Shown one piece after another: positions 11,622-22,628 of a stretch of DNA of 41,920 nt (positions are counted from its first letter, which is position 1; each line of letters begins with the position of its first letter). The DNA is taken from the NCBI GenBank assembly GCA_027596075.1, contig JADGJC010000126.1:1-41920 (forward strand). The letters run 5' to 3'. Made by a program: the position numbers and the translations under genes. The notes beneath the pieces are model-generated. The model saw only the letters and a list, made by a program, of their open reading frames with translations, did not search any database and had not been told where the DNA came from. Origin of the DNA: Rhizophlyctis rosea (Eukaryota > Chytridiomycota > Chytridiomycetes > Rhizophlyctidales > Rhizophlyctidaceae).

Positions 11622-14036
11622 TGTTGGGGGCTGGGTGTTTGTGGTGGGGCAATGGAGGGGTGTTTAATGTCCCGAATGTCATGTAGCAAGTCCTTCTTTC
11701 TTTTAGTGTGGTTTGATTTAGTGTAGGTTTTATGTAGCAGGTTTGTAGGTATTTTGCAATATGAGTATCAGTAGTTTGCGGTTTCATTGAAATTACTGTT
11801 TGGGTTTGCTTGATGTGACCGACAATCTTTATCTGGTTGATGATGAATGACACCAGAAGTGACACGAACATCCATGACTCTGTGCAAGGCCGACCTGACA
11901 TAGAAGCTCTTTTGGCCCTGTCGCGCCTTCCATTCGTTTTTCATTCCCGCACGCCGGCAGTTTATTCATTGTTCTAATCGCCACCGTTTTCTCTGAAGGA
12001 TTTCGAAATAGTACGTGCCAGAGGAGCGACAAGATACCCCATACTGGAATTGCTCAAGATTTTGCAACCAAATTTGCTCACTCGAAGAGTTCGAAGTCCG
12101 CGATCCCGAACTGTATGTAGCATACCTATCGAATGGCCAACGGAAAGACAACATTTGCTGCCCTTCACGGGTTCATTGGCCGCTGGGTGGGCTATGCCTT
12201 GTCATGCTTGCATGGTAGTTTTTTCTTTTTTTAGCATTGTAGCACATCCGACGCTTCGGCCTGTCCTTAATCTGTTGTCGGCATTGTTTGGTTTCCTGAC
12301 TACGAACCAGCTCAAACACCATGGTGCGCCAAAAAGGAAATTGCTCAGCATAAGTCAAGACAATAGCTTGGATTGATTCAACGCATGATGCCGAACACTT
12401 TTTCTTGTCCCACCTGAATTTACTCGCTAGGAGTGGTTGACATCCATAACCCCTCACATAACATAAAAACATAAGATAAATCATAGATTCGCCTGCATAA
12501 CAATATGCCTTCCATAGGAATGGGATATGATTTATGTACCAGAATTGGGTACGACAGGAGTAACACCAACGCGTACAAAATCCCCTTGTGTAATGTGTTC
12601 CTTGTCAACATAAATGAATGTGGCAACATGAGGTGATACAACTGACCCAATCTAGTAATGCTGGTTGTTTATACCGGAGGGTTTAGGATGACAAAGTGTA
12701 CTGCGCATAAATCATACATACATCTATGTCTGTCATAGATTTATGGTTCCGAAAGGTTATGATGTCACCCAGTATCACATTTCCTTCGTTTCGTTTGATT
12801 TAGTGCGTTGCTTGTTCAGGCGATTCATCATTGTAGATGGCCCCCACTCCTATCTTGTACCGAGAAAAAAGATTTGACCAGCAGCCCTCGTCTCATATCC
12901 TCATGGCGGAAACACATCTCCCGCATTGGGTGGTTGACATCGGATGAACTGGAGTGGAGAAAAAGCATTGGGCAAAGCACCATTTGGAGAATTTGCAGTG
13001 CTGTGCCCGTAGAGAGGAACATCATCCATGTCAGCACATGTTGTTATCAAGAAATATCGGCAACAGAATAAGACTTTCATAGTGTACGTTTAACCCTCAT
13101 ATGCCTCAGCTTCACATCCAAGTGATATATCATTCAAAAGGAAGCTGCGCTTCAGAAAAGAATCAAGCGCAGTGACATGTCTTTGCAGGAAATTCTTCAT
13201 GAGCAGATGTCACACAGAGCTGGTAGAGGGCCGTAGCGCTGGTTTTGGAAATCTGGAAGTCCCACCACTTTTTGCTCGCTCATGTTTGAAGGATTGTCCC
13301 CCACCAATGCCGATGATGGTGCTGACATGGCTGATGTGGGTGATGTCAGGCCGGGGCCATAACGAGCTTGAAACTGACACGTTTTTTTCTTCATGTTGTA
13401 CGTACAACATCACCAGACCATGATACTCCAGACGGGCTTGCCCAGACAGACTTGTCAAAATTAGGGGAGGGCCGATATGTCAATAGTGTTATTCACGCTC
13501 AACTCTCGCCCAGAACACCTCTGGATTTCGCCATTTGGCTAAGCCACGGGTCCATGTTGGCATCATCATCACCGGAAAGACCCCGTCAGCAGCAGGCAGT
13601 GCTCTTGGTCGCATTCGCTCCTAATCATGGTCAAAAAGATGGTGAAGACCCTGCATTAACGTAAAATATAACGTTGCTGATTCATCAATACATGGATACC
13701 TTGGTATGGTGGGGAAACGGTGTCGGCCAGCCAGTTGGCTCCCCACCTTCCAACGCATGGGGTGGCACTCGATCATGAACCCACGATAATGGGATGCGAG
13801 AAACATCAAGGGTCATCGATCATTTTGATCTTCTGTCCTGAAAACGCGGAGCGTTCGGTTCCGCCAATGATGTCGTTGTTTTGATGGGCTTGGAAACATA
13901 GTGAATATTCACTCAAACTACGTGTGTTCTTCCATGCTATTTTTACGCCCCTGTTTGTAGCTTGTCGAATCGTGCATATTGAACTCCTACTCTCAACCGT
14001 GACGCGTTTATTCCACACGAGTGAGCGACGGCGAAA
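11622..14036. other. Gene-poor region after SCC3
   Basis: About 2.4 kb without a gene I can support. The first 200 bases are probably the SCC3 3' UTR (T/G-rich). Open frames on both strands are short, rich in Cys, Met and Trp, and cannot be joined into a phase-consistent model. The motif GGTTGACATC occurs twice (about 12433 and 12932). The end near 13900-14036 should hold the promoter of the DEP-RGS gene. Confidence 0.45.
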
Positions 14037-16473
14037 ATGACGCCAATTGCTTCTAAAGGGTTTATTGCGGGGACAGTAAGTAATATGCTTTCTGTTACTG
14101 CAGCATTTGGCTGTTAAACATAGAAGAGATCTGACTTACTGGGAAACGACTCTCTCCCAACTCAACCAGTCTCCCTTCGTACAATTCGCGACCTTCATCC
14201 AATCTCTCCCTCTAACACCCCACAAACACCTCTTCAAGACTTACCCGCTGTCATTCACAGGCGAAGATGCCATTAACACCGTTCGTAATCTCGCGCACGA
14301 CCGCATTGCCGCTGAGGAAGCCGAGCATTTAGTAATAACCTACCAGTCCGGTGGCTTGATCCGCGTGTTGGCATTCGGAGAGGGAAAGGGTAAAGTTAGC
14401 CGCAGGGGAGTTTATGTTGTTACTGGGAAGGGTTGGGGTGTTGTTAGTGATGTGCGGAATGGGAATCTGGGGAGTGCGGATGGGGGAGATGTTATTTACT
14501 TGGTGGGTTTTTGCAACATGCTGTTGTCTGACCAAGACGAGTAACCCACACATCCACGCAAACTCACGTTATGAAATGCACAGGACCGCACTGAAGAGGG
14601 CCACATAATCCTCTCCCCACCAACGATAGAACAACTTTTCAAAACCTTTGCTGGCGAAAGACCCAACGTTTGGACTCCCGAAAAACAACGAGAAAAGGAC
14701 TCGGCTTCCGCAACAGGACACGACGACTCTTCCGGCGAAGTATCGCGCGAAACCTCCCGTCCTGTCTCCCGTTCAACCTCCCGTACCTCCTTGAGCGGCA
14801 AATCCTCCTCTTACAGAGACGTTAACGACTCCGATTCTGAGCGAACTGATAGTGCCACTGCACCAGTCCATGGAAGCATTCTTGTCAAAGATCGGTTGCA
14901 GAGGATGAAAACGTATACAAACACCCTCCACGGCAGTGACGCCGTCGACTGGATTTTCGACCATGTCGCGGTCATGTCGCGAGACGAGGCGGTGTACCTC
15001 GCCTCAGTGTTTGCGGCCAATGGATGGTTAGCTCCCGTAGATCCCAGTAAAGGGGACGACGGGAAGAGTATTCGGGATGGCAACGGGTTGTACCAGATCA
15101 CCCCGTTAGCAGCTAAGTTGGCGGGTTGGAGTAAAGACGACACGCCAACGGTCAAAGGGTGGGGAGCAATCAAACAGAAGACGTTCTCGGGGTTCTCGAG
15201 CGATGATGCGCGGATTTCGATAGAGAATTTGGCAAAGTTTGACAATTTCTTGAGGAAGAGCCAGGAGATGTTGGCTGAGAAAGGGGGTGATGGCGGCAGT
15301 TCAATTGGCACTTCTGGCGGTAGGGCATCTGTCAATATTGGGATTGTAGGCGGAGGTGGAGCTCAGGGGTGGGAGGATGATGGGCAGATGCCGGCGCCAT
15401 CAAGTAACGTTACTGTGGCTCCTGGTGTGCTGGAGAAAGAGGCACCAGCTAGTGGGGGACGTCGTAAACGAGCTGCTACGGTTAGTGGACAACCTCCACC
15501 GCTCGGAGCTACTGCTCCTCCACAACGAGGCCGGATCGCAAGTGTAGGCGGTCAGACTCCGGATCTCACATCCATCCGCCCCTGGGAACAACTGAAAGAA
15601 TCCAACACCACCAAACTCGCCACAATTCTCAAACTGTCCAACCTCCGCGCCGCCTTCAGAAGCTTCCTTCAATCGATGTACTGCCCCGAAAACATCGACT
15701 TCCTAGAAGACACAGAACGCTTCCGCCTGATGTACGGAGGCCAAACCCGGTCACTCGAAGACCTCGTCTTTGTTGAAGAATCTCAATTCGGTCGCCGTGC
15801 GTCAACGCTGCAAAAACCTTCTGGTATGCCCGCCCACATCCCCGAAAGCATCACAGAAGTAGACTCCGCACCCTCCTCCGCCCGTCCTTCCGTCGTCGCC
15901 TCCCACCTGCAAGACCTCCCCCCACCCATCACCGTCGACCCCCTCCTAATAGCCCACGCCATAGCCCTCTACCTAAAATACGTGCCCCGCGACGCACCCC
16001 AAGAAGTCAACATCGGATCAAACCTCAAAAAACAAATCGGAGAAATCGTCTCACAGGTCTCCAATCTCTTCCCGCTCATCAATACCGCAACATTCTCCGC
16101 TCCACCTCCATCTCTCCCGACGTCGACAGGATCCCATCGTCTGTCAATAGCCGGTCCCCCGTCCATCCCACTGATCGACCCTACGAAAATCCTCCAACCA
16201 GGAACCCAGCTATCAGCCTTCCCAACTGAAGTACCAGGATTCAACCCAGACATGTTCGCCACGGCCGAGGCGCATGTGTTCCGGATGTTGGCTGGAGATT
16301 CCGTGCCCAAGTTTTTGAAAACAGATGCCTATCATACCATTATGGCGAAGCTGTGGAGTGAAGGGGTTTTGCCTATGCGGGAAGAAGCGAATGCTGCAGC
16401 GGCTGGAGAAAAGAGTGCGGGTGGGGCGGCGAGGGGTAGGTTCGGGAGGAGGTTAAGTAGTGTCGGTTTGTGA
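14037..16473 (+). CDS. Fungal DEP-RGS regulator of G-protein signalling (Sst2/FlbA type)
   Basis: Family role: a GTPase-activating protein for a heterotrimeric G-alpha subunit, targeted to the membrane or receptor by its DEP domains. Preferred exons: 14037-14075, 14170-14502 and 14584-16473, giving 753 residues (yeast Sst2 is about 700). The first DEP/fungal-DR domain is visible from LTPHKHLFKTYPLSFTGEDA. A Ser/Arg-rich linker follows. The second DEP runs from ILVKDRLQRMKTYTNTLHG through GSDAVDWIFDH to GNGLYQITPLA. A low-complexity linker leads to the RGS box (NLRAAFRSFLQSMYCPENID, then YLKYVPRDAPQEVNI, then EAHVFRMLAGDSVPKFLKTD). The box is interrupted by long Pro/Ser-rich inserts. The first intron has a strong GTAAGT donor at 14076. 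An acceptor at 14103 is also in frame and would add 22 residues, but it would leave an intron of only 28 nt, so I prefer 14169. Confidence 0.9.
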
Positions 16474-17106
16474 AGTTAGAACAGTTTTGCAGCGTATTTA
16501 GAAGCTTTCCATTGTGCATTTTAGAAGAGGAGTTGTTGCAGGTTGCTTGTTTTTTGATTGTTGAGGAGCTTAGGGGAGGCAGCTGAGATAGTATAAATGT
16601 AGAAGATCTTTTGTTTTCTTGTGTAAGATTTCCATTTGGGTTACATAGGTTGAAGCATGCGTTTTAATTTTCTGTCCAGGACTTGTAGTTTTTCGGAATA
16701 TTTTGTTATGTACCAATCAATCCGTAGCTGAAATGAAAGTCAATGTCATGGTGCATGTGCAACGCATGGAACGGGAATACCAGGCCTAAATGGCTTCAAA
16801 TGACACAATGTTGTGTTATGTGCGTTCAAACGCTGACGCTGGTATTGAATATGGGAATGAGCTTGCGAGGATGAGACTGGAAATGGGCCATTCCATCTCA
16901 CGGTCGACATGTTGAAGGTGAATCCACGATGTGAAACTCGGCCAGTCAAACAATTGGGCAGGTGAAACGTGAGACGACCAACGCGTGCGGACATGTACGT
17001 GTGTCCTTGGAACCATCCCCATGGAACTTCACGTCGATCATAAATCATAAAAGGCCGCAGGCAGGGTCACAGGGTTGTACTTGCCTGGATCATAGACACG
17101 TTCAGG
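16474..17106. other. Intergenic region with 3' UTR and promoter
   Basis: The first part is T-rich and probably the 3' UTR of the RGS gene. The second part precedes the secreted protein at 17107. No coding frame here shows a motif. Confidence 0.45.
17046..17053 (+). promoter_or_regulatory. TATA-like element upstream of the secreted protein gene
   Basis: The sequence CATAAAAG lies 54 bases before the ATG at 17107, a plausible place for a TATA-like element of a fungal gene. This is a weak consensus match only. Confidence 0.3.
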
Positions 17107-18525
17107 ATGTTTTTCGTCCATGATTTGGTTCTGATTGCTTCAGCGTTCGTGTGTGCTATCACCGCAAAGCCCATCGCAGAGCTAGCGAACACCCGTGCCA
17201 AATTTGCTGAAGGTCCTCCCACCACCGGTCCTCTTATCGCCATCCCTGTCATTCCAGCCCAAACCGTAGCTCCTTCTCCCGGCGAACCTCCTACCGTGGC
17301 AGTAATTGCCCCAACCAACGTCCGTCGCGCAAATCGACCAATCGTGCTTATTGACTCACCGCCTGCTCCTATTGCCAATGTTGCCATACTCGAACCTCCA
17401 CGCGTAATTACAGCTCAGACTGGCTCCAACCCCACTGTTGTGCCCCCTCGCACCCCAGGCCGCATTCCAGTCCCTTCGGCCGTGCCCGGTACCCCACTCG
17501 AACCCACAACCCCGGGCACAGCCATCACCGGTCCTAGTCCTTCCAATCCTATCGTAAGCGGCTCCAACCCCACCGTGATCCCTCCCAGCGTCCCAGGCGG
17601 AGTCGCACAACCAGTCCGCAACACTCCAATCATAGTCCCTCCTTCAGTACCTATTCACATCTCAGCCTCATCCGAGTACTCACAGAGCGGCACTCTCACC
17701 TTCAACGCCAACCCCGTCACCAACAACTGTGCCCAGCCCTTCACCATCGGACCACTAAATCTCAACACCAGCACCACCGTCTCCATCAACTCCGGACAGA
17801 CCACCGCATTGTCTGGCACAATCAACTCTGTCAATTTTGTGTATATAGTGTATAGCAACGCCATTGGTTCGGTTCCCGAGTACTGTTCTCCAGCGGTTCA
17901 AACTGGGAGTTTCAACATCCTCTCGGGGTCCTCTTGCTCGATTGATAATTGCCATGCCGCTGATGTCATCAATCCGGCGTGTACTCTTGAGGTGAACTGC
18001 ATGCCCGAAGCTTCGGGCATGAATACAGCTCAAACACCCGCTACGGCCATCAATCTTCCCGTAAGCAGCTCCAACCCTCCCGTCGAAGCCCCAGCCCTCA
18101 ATCCAGTCCCCTGACCAGTACCCGACACGGCACTCACTATACCCACCCCACCATCCCAATTCCACATCTCAGCCTCATCCCAAAACCCACAAAACAGCGG
18201 CACCATAACTTTCAACGCCACACCCATCACAAACAACTGCACTTCAGACTTTACCATCAGGTTATCGTTCGACATCACCACCATGGTCTACATTCGTGCT
18301 GGAGAGACGGTCGTTTTATCAGGCACGACCAGCGCTGTACCGTTTTGGCATTCGTTATATGATCTCGTTCCGCTGGAATCTGTGTTTTGTAATGCACAGG
18401 TTCAAGGTGGGAGTTTCAATATTCCCGGGACATTTGGTGTTCGGAACGCTGTTTCTTGTTCGATTGAGAAGTGTTATGAACCTGGGATAGGGCAGACGTG
18501 TGGTGTGGAGGTAAATTGCATGTAG
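17107..18525 (+). CDS. Secreted proline-rich protein with two six-cysteine domains, interrupted by one in-frame TGA
   Basis: The function is unknown; a wall or extracellular protein is likely. Residues 1-20 form a signal peptide (MFFVHDLVLIASAFVCAITA). Next come about 160 residues of Pro/Ala/Thr/Val linker with repeats such as GSNPTVVPP, GSNPTVIPP and SSNPPVEAP. Copy 1 of a roughly 120-residue domain starts at HISASSEYSQSGTLTFN and ends at CTLEVNCM. A TGA at 18112-18114 follows. The same frame then stays open for 136 codons and encodes copy 2, from HISASSQNPQNSGTITFN to CGVEVNCM, up to TAG at 18523-18525. Each copy has six cysteines in the same order. No GT-AG intron that removes the TGA keeps the frame. 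The product is either 335 residues (ending at TGA) or 472 with readthrough; copy 2 may instead be a pseudogenic remnant. Confidence 0.75.
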
Positions 18526-18852
18526 TGGTTTATGTGACTCTTATTTGTAGATGGGTTTTGTATTGGTAATGGAGAAGGTTAAAAGTTGTAACTTGCGTCA
18601 TTGAGCTGAAGGCGTTGGACCCTGGCGTGACGCAAAACACTGAAACAGCCCAAGTTTCGAGGCATGGTGGCACAGTGATGCTGCGCCTTGTGGTCACCCA
18701 TTCATATTGTAAGGGTCTGGGCCCAGGCTCTCAAAAGCCTCTTTCTTTTGCACTTGCTCGCATTTTTTTGAGAATTGGTTCTCTCAACTCTAAGTCCTCT
18801 ATCCGTACTTCGATAGTCTTTACTCCGCAAGCAATAACACCAACCAATAACA
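18526..18852. other. Short intergenic region
   Basis: This stretch holds the 3' flank of the secreted protein gene and the 5' flank of the methyltransferase-like gene. I see nothing else that can be supported. Confidence 0.4.
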
Positions 18853-19467
18853 ATGAACGAGACCACCGCCTATCCCATATGTCTAGCAACTATAGCATAC
18901 ACAGTCAAAATCATCAGAGACACCAAATCTGCAGCAGAAGCCAAACATCCTATCACAGTCAAAACAGCTGAAACACTAGACAAGATCGTTACAGTAGTCG
19001 TCCTACTTCCCTTCATCTACACTCTACTATACCTCATACTCTACCCAATGAGTTTATGGTACACCATAACCACCCCCCTCAACACCTTCCTCCCCATTGC
19101 CCTTATACTCCAACGAACACTCGGCTCTCCCCTAGTCCTCCTCTACACCCTCCTCCACCACAGCATCTTCACAACCCTCCACACAAACTGGTCACCCCTC
19201 GGTCTTCGCACACACCAAACACTCGTCACAATGGGGCCGTACGCGTATGTTCGCCATCCTATGTATGCTGCAGGATGGATTGCTGCGATAGGGTATCCGC
19301 TTTTAGTTGATGACGCGGTGTTGGCAGTGTTGTTTGTGCTGGGTGCTGTGGCTGCGATGCAGAAGGCTTGGCCTGAGGAACGTTTGTTGAAGGAGAGGTT
19401 TGGGAAGGAGTATGAGGTGTATCGGGGGAGGGTGAGGGGAATGTTTGTTCCACGGTTTCGCATTTGA
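18853..19467 (+). CDS. Isoprenylcysteine carboxyl methyltransferase (ICMT)-like integral membrane protein
   Basis: Family role: ICMT/PEMT-like membrane methyltransferases use S-adenosylmethionine at the ER or another membrane; the substrate cannot be told from sequence. This is a single exon of 204 residues starting MNETTAYP. It has about five hydrophobic segments (for example IVTVVVLLPFIYTLLYLIL, and AVLAVLFVLGAVAAM near the C-terminus). The C-terminal family signature is clear: TLVTMGPYAYVRHPMYAAGW, then PEERLLKERFGKEYEVYRGR. The Arg-His-Pro motif and the downstream Glu-rich segment are the cofactor-binding parts in this fold. The length fits the short ICMT-like proteins of bacteria and fungi rather than classical Ste14 (about 240 residues), so I do not assign STE14. 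Confidence 0.82.
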   Translation: MNETTAYPICLATIAYTVKIIRDTKSAAEAKHPITVKTAETLDKIVTVVVLLPFIYTLLYLILYPMSLWYTITTPLNTFLPIALILQRTLGSPLVLLYTLLHHSIFTTLHTNWSPLGLRTHQTLVTMGPYAYVRHPMYAAGWIAAIGYPLLVDDAVLAVLFVLGAVAAMQKAWPEERLLKERFGKEYEVYRGRVRGMFVPRFRI

Positions 19468-19640
19468 TATATTGAAAACAATGAGCAAGAATCATCAGCC
19501 AAGAATTTGCACAGGAATAGCTGCACTGTATATATGATAGAATAGACATATTGGTACCACAGTCTATTGATGTAAACAAATGTGCATCACAATTATCTAT
19601 ATCTATTTGCATACCACCGCACTCCAGGAAGGCGACGAGC

Positions 19641-20691
19641 TTATTTGTTGAAAAGCGCAACCTCCGCCTTCCTCCTCCTAACCAACCCGGGCAACACCTT
19701 CCCACCAGCATGAGTGTACTTCAACATATGGTCCGTAGCAGTCTTGAACTGCCTCTTGTTCAAGTACGGCACGATGTTCCTCAAGTTACCGGCACCCAAG
19801 TTATAGGTGAAAGACACGAGGGCGTCGAACTGGTTTTGGGTCAAGGCGGTTTTGACGAGGGAGTTCACAGAGGATTCGTAGCGTTTCAAGTCCTTGGCGA
19901 AAAGGGCGTCGGCTTGGGCTCTGCTAAGCGGGGCGTGGATGCTGTTACAGGAGGAGGAGGGTTGGCAGGCGTGGCCGTAGCCGATGGTTTTGACGCCCTT
20001 GGGGAAGATGGAAATGCATGAGCTTTGAGGAAGGCGGTTATGAGTTTCCATAGAGAACATGAATATGACGTACCGCTGAATCGTAGTAGAAGTTAGCCCT
20101 GTAGCCCTCGAAGCCTTCGATGAACTTGCGGCCGTTACCGCTAGTCACGTGGTGAGTAGAGGAGCCGCCAGAGGGCTTTGGCGCCGGGGTGGAGGACGAG
20201 GTGCAGTCCGGGACGCCGGCGATCTTGTGGCCTCCTTGGACGTAGAGGTTGGTAACCCAACCCCACCTGCTGCCGACCTTGACGAGAGTCCTGTGTGCGT
20301 AGGAAGTTCAGCAAGTTGTCAATGTATCCGATCGAAAGTGGATTGTATGGATATCAGATACAGAATTGAAAGTGCCAAACGTACCACCAGTTGTTCGTAC
20401 CAACACCACTGACAGTAACGCTGGCGCCCTGCCTCTGGCACTTGGCTTCCACATTGGCATGGGTGAGCGAGGTGAATGCCGCACATCTTTAAGACAACCA
20501 AAGGTCAGTTCAGCAACGCATATGTATGGCCCGTAACAGCAAGGCAACACCACTCACGAGGTAGACGGCTTAGTAGCGCACGACCCGCTGTTAGTTCGCA
20601 CATTGACTTTCGTCCCATAGATGTAAACAGTCTTGGCGGAGACGGCCTGCGCAGCCGCCAAGGCGGTGAAGAGAATGGTCGCGATCTTCAT
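19641..20691 (-). CDS. Secreted lysozyme: SH3b domain plus GH24 muramidase
   Basis: Family role: GH24 (phage-type) muramidases hydrolyse the beta-1,4 bond between N-acetylmuramic acid and N-acetylglucosamine in bacterial peptidoglycan. Exons on the minus strand are 20691-20558, 20486-20385, 20290-20074 and 19997-19641, giving 269 residues. Residues 1-19 are a signal peptide (MKIATILFTALAAAQAVSA). A bacterial-type SH3 domain follows (VYIYGTKVNVRTNSGSC to WGWVTNLYV), which in such enzymes usually binds the cell wall. After a Ser/Thr/Pro linker the catalytic domain starts at FIEGFEGYRANFYYDSAG (catalytic Glu in FEGY) and continues with VKTIGYGHAC. The substrate-cleft helix FDALVSFTYNLGAG and the C-terminal GLVRRRKAEVALF are also visible. 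Introns and the signal peptide show it is a resident eukaryotic gene, although the architecture is bacterial. Confidence 0.92.
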
Positions 20692-20800
20692 TTTGTAGGT
20701 TTTTTTGGATGAGGTTTTTCCGAAAGGTGGGCCGGTCTACGGTTACTTTCTAGTGTTCGTGAGGGCACACGACCAACGGGGGTTGTGGGGGGGTGCGTTC

Positions 20801-20808
20801 ATTTATAG
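20801..20808 (-). promoter_or_regulatory. TATA box of the lysozyme gene
   Basis: On the minus strand the sequence reads CTATAAAT, 110 bases before the lysozyme ATG at 20691. Its position and consensus fit a TATA box, as expected for a strongly or conditionally expressed secreted protein. Confidence 0.5.
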
Positions 20809-21672
20809 AGTTCATGCAGAGAAAGTGTATGGGTGGGGTTTAGTTGAGATTTTCTGCGTCACAACTTCTTTGTGATTCCCGGAAGGCGTTTGATGTGGGG
20901 ACGTGATCCGAGGTTTTGTGTCTTGGTACAACTGGCCGTTTCTGCGGACAGAAACAAAGGTAATTTTTTGATGTCTCGAAACAATTCCATGATCACGTAA
21001 ACCGGCGGCAGAATGCACTGTACTTCATTTGAGACGGTCAACATTGTGACGTCGGTTCATTCCAGTGGTCTTCATTTCAGCCGGCGTGGTGTTTTCTGGT
21101 ACGCGACTTCTGCGGCATGCACTTTTCCAGACGCGTTCTTTGCAGTGGAGGATTTTCCATCTTCCCATTGCTTGGCCAACTTTTTTCTTTTGATTCAGCC
21201 GACACATGGCTCACCAACCGATGGGCTGGATGGCCGAGTCATCTTTACGAAGCTTTCAACCTTGCACATCTGTAGCAACGTGCTGGAACATAGCAATGGA
21301 AAACCAGGTGCTGAAGAAGTCAACCAGTTGGAGCCCCAAGTCTCCAACCTCTCCAATTTCCACGGTGTGGCGACATAGGACGCTCCACCGCCTCCAAAAG
21401 GCAACTGAACCGAACGGAGCGGCTCCGATCCTCCGAAGGAGAAAAGCCAAAATTCCACGCAATGTGCCACCCATCTTTTTGGAAGCTTGGTGTTCATCCG
21501 AAGGAACGGGTGGGCCAAATATTACCAATCCACCGTAACTCCGGAGAAGGTGGTGAAGAGCGCATACCCGGAGTTGTGCCAAGAAGCAGTAACAGGCCGT
21601 GTTGTGGTGGAAAAGAAAGAGGAATGGGGGATTGAATGGGGGATTGGATGGGGGATTGGATGGGGGATGCCA
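20809..21672. other. Intergenic region upstream of the lysozyme gene
   Basis: No gene is supported. Open frames on both strands near 21200-21580 overlap each other, and none has a motif. The minisatellite at 21623-21670 is listed separately. Confidence 0.4.
21623..21670. repeat. 12-bp minisatellite, four copies
   Basis: Four tandem copies of a 12-bp unit, (A/G)ATGGGGGATTG, the last diverging in its final two bases. It ends just past the 3' end of the small membrane protein gene on the minus strand. Confidence 0.9.
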
Positions 21673-22219
21673 TCATTCGATGACTCGATACCTTCCAATC
21701 CGATTGGAAAAACAACATTCAATAGTGTTGGACTTCTCGTTTTCATGAGATTGACTACAGTAACTTGGCCTCAAAAGAAGGGAGGATGGGGGAGATGAAG
21801 GATAAAGGGCGTGCGTGATGTTGGTGACGAACAGTAGGACTAGCCAAGCGAGATGGCGAGGTGATGCCGTGTCACAGGAGACTGGAGCAAAAGCTGAAAT
21901 TACTGCCACGGCCATCGAGAGTCCAGTGGAGATGGCACTGGCGGAGACGCGGAGACGGAAACCAAAAGCGATGAAGCACTCCATAGTGGTCCCTCCCAAT
22001 TTCAAACCAGGAGATAGAGGTGTGTGTACGAGGGGATTGCTGTTGTCTGGCGGTTGAAGGTGGACTGATTACGGCAGAGGAGGCTGAGAAAGTGAAGATT
22101 TTACTGATGGCCGCCAAGGTCGAATAGGTACCAAAGAGCGGGAGTTCAGTCCCTGGTTTTGGTGATTGGACTTGCATATCTGCAGAGTCCAAATCCGATA
22201 AAGGTTCGATTGTGATCAT
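21673..22219 (-). CDS. Small putative two-TM membrane protein, unknown family
   Basis: I recognise no family. Two open frames join with a 58-nt intron (22104-22047, donor GTAAAA, acceptor GCCAG) at phase 1, giving 162 residues: exons 22219-22105 and 22046-21673. The N-terminus is acidic and Pro/Ser-rich (MITIEPLSDLDSADMQ). After a cytosolic-looking linker there are two hydrophobic stretches, about ISTGLSMAVAVISAFAPVSC and HLAWLVLLFVTNITHAL. A Ser/Pro-rich tail follows. Support comes only from matching phase, GC-rich third positions and the hydrophobic pattern; without homology the gene could be spurious. Confidence 0.38.
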
Positions 22220-22628
22220 CGGATTATTTATCTCTCTATTTCATGCATTACTTTCACTGCACGCTGCTTCACTGCACATACAAACAGTTTCCTTAAACCT
22301 ACTACCTATGTAAGGGCCCATCCGGACCAAGTCCCCATTGCACAGCCTGCTTGCGGATAGACTGCGTTTCCTATGAACATCATCAAATGCCAACCTCAGG
22401 CATATCGGCTGCACAGAGCAAATAATCAAAGTATCATCAGGTGCGGGACGGATATGTCGATTCCTTCTCTAGGAATAGCATCGAGCTTGGTGATCCTCTG
22501 AATGAGCAAAGACTGCGAAAAGTACTAGGCTCTTTTCGTCAGTGCAATTTCATCAATTGAAACCCGCTAATGTCATCGGACACACCTCTGCATACCTTGC
22601 AGGTATTCCAAATAAAACTTCAAAAGAT
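22220..22628. other. Intergenic region
   Basis: This lies between two minus-strand genes, so it should hold the 3' flank of the 22629 gene and the promoter of the 22219 gene. No other signal is seen. Confidence 0.35.

Noticed and set aside
14076..14103. A 28-nt intron at the start of the DEP-RGS gene.
   Set aside because: A 94-nt intron from the same donor to the acceptor at 14169 is also in frame and has a normal size. The short form stays possible but is not needed.
18061..18118. An intron (GTAAGC to CCAG) removing the TGA of the secreted protein gene.
   Set aside because: Its length of 58 would shift the frame, and copy 2 would be lost. The region also encodes a repeat of the linker motif, so it looks like exon.
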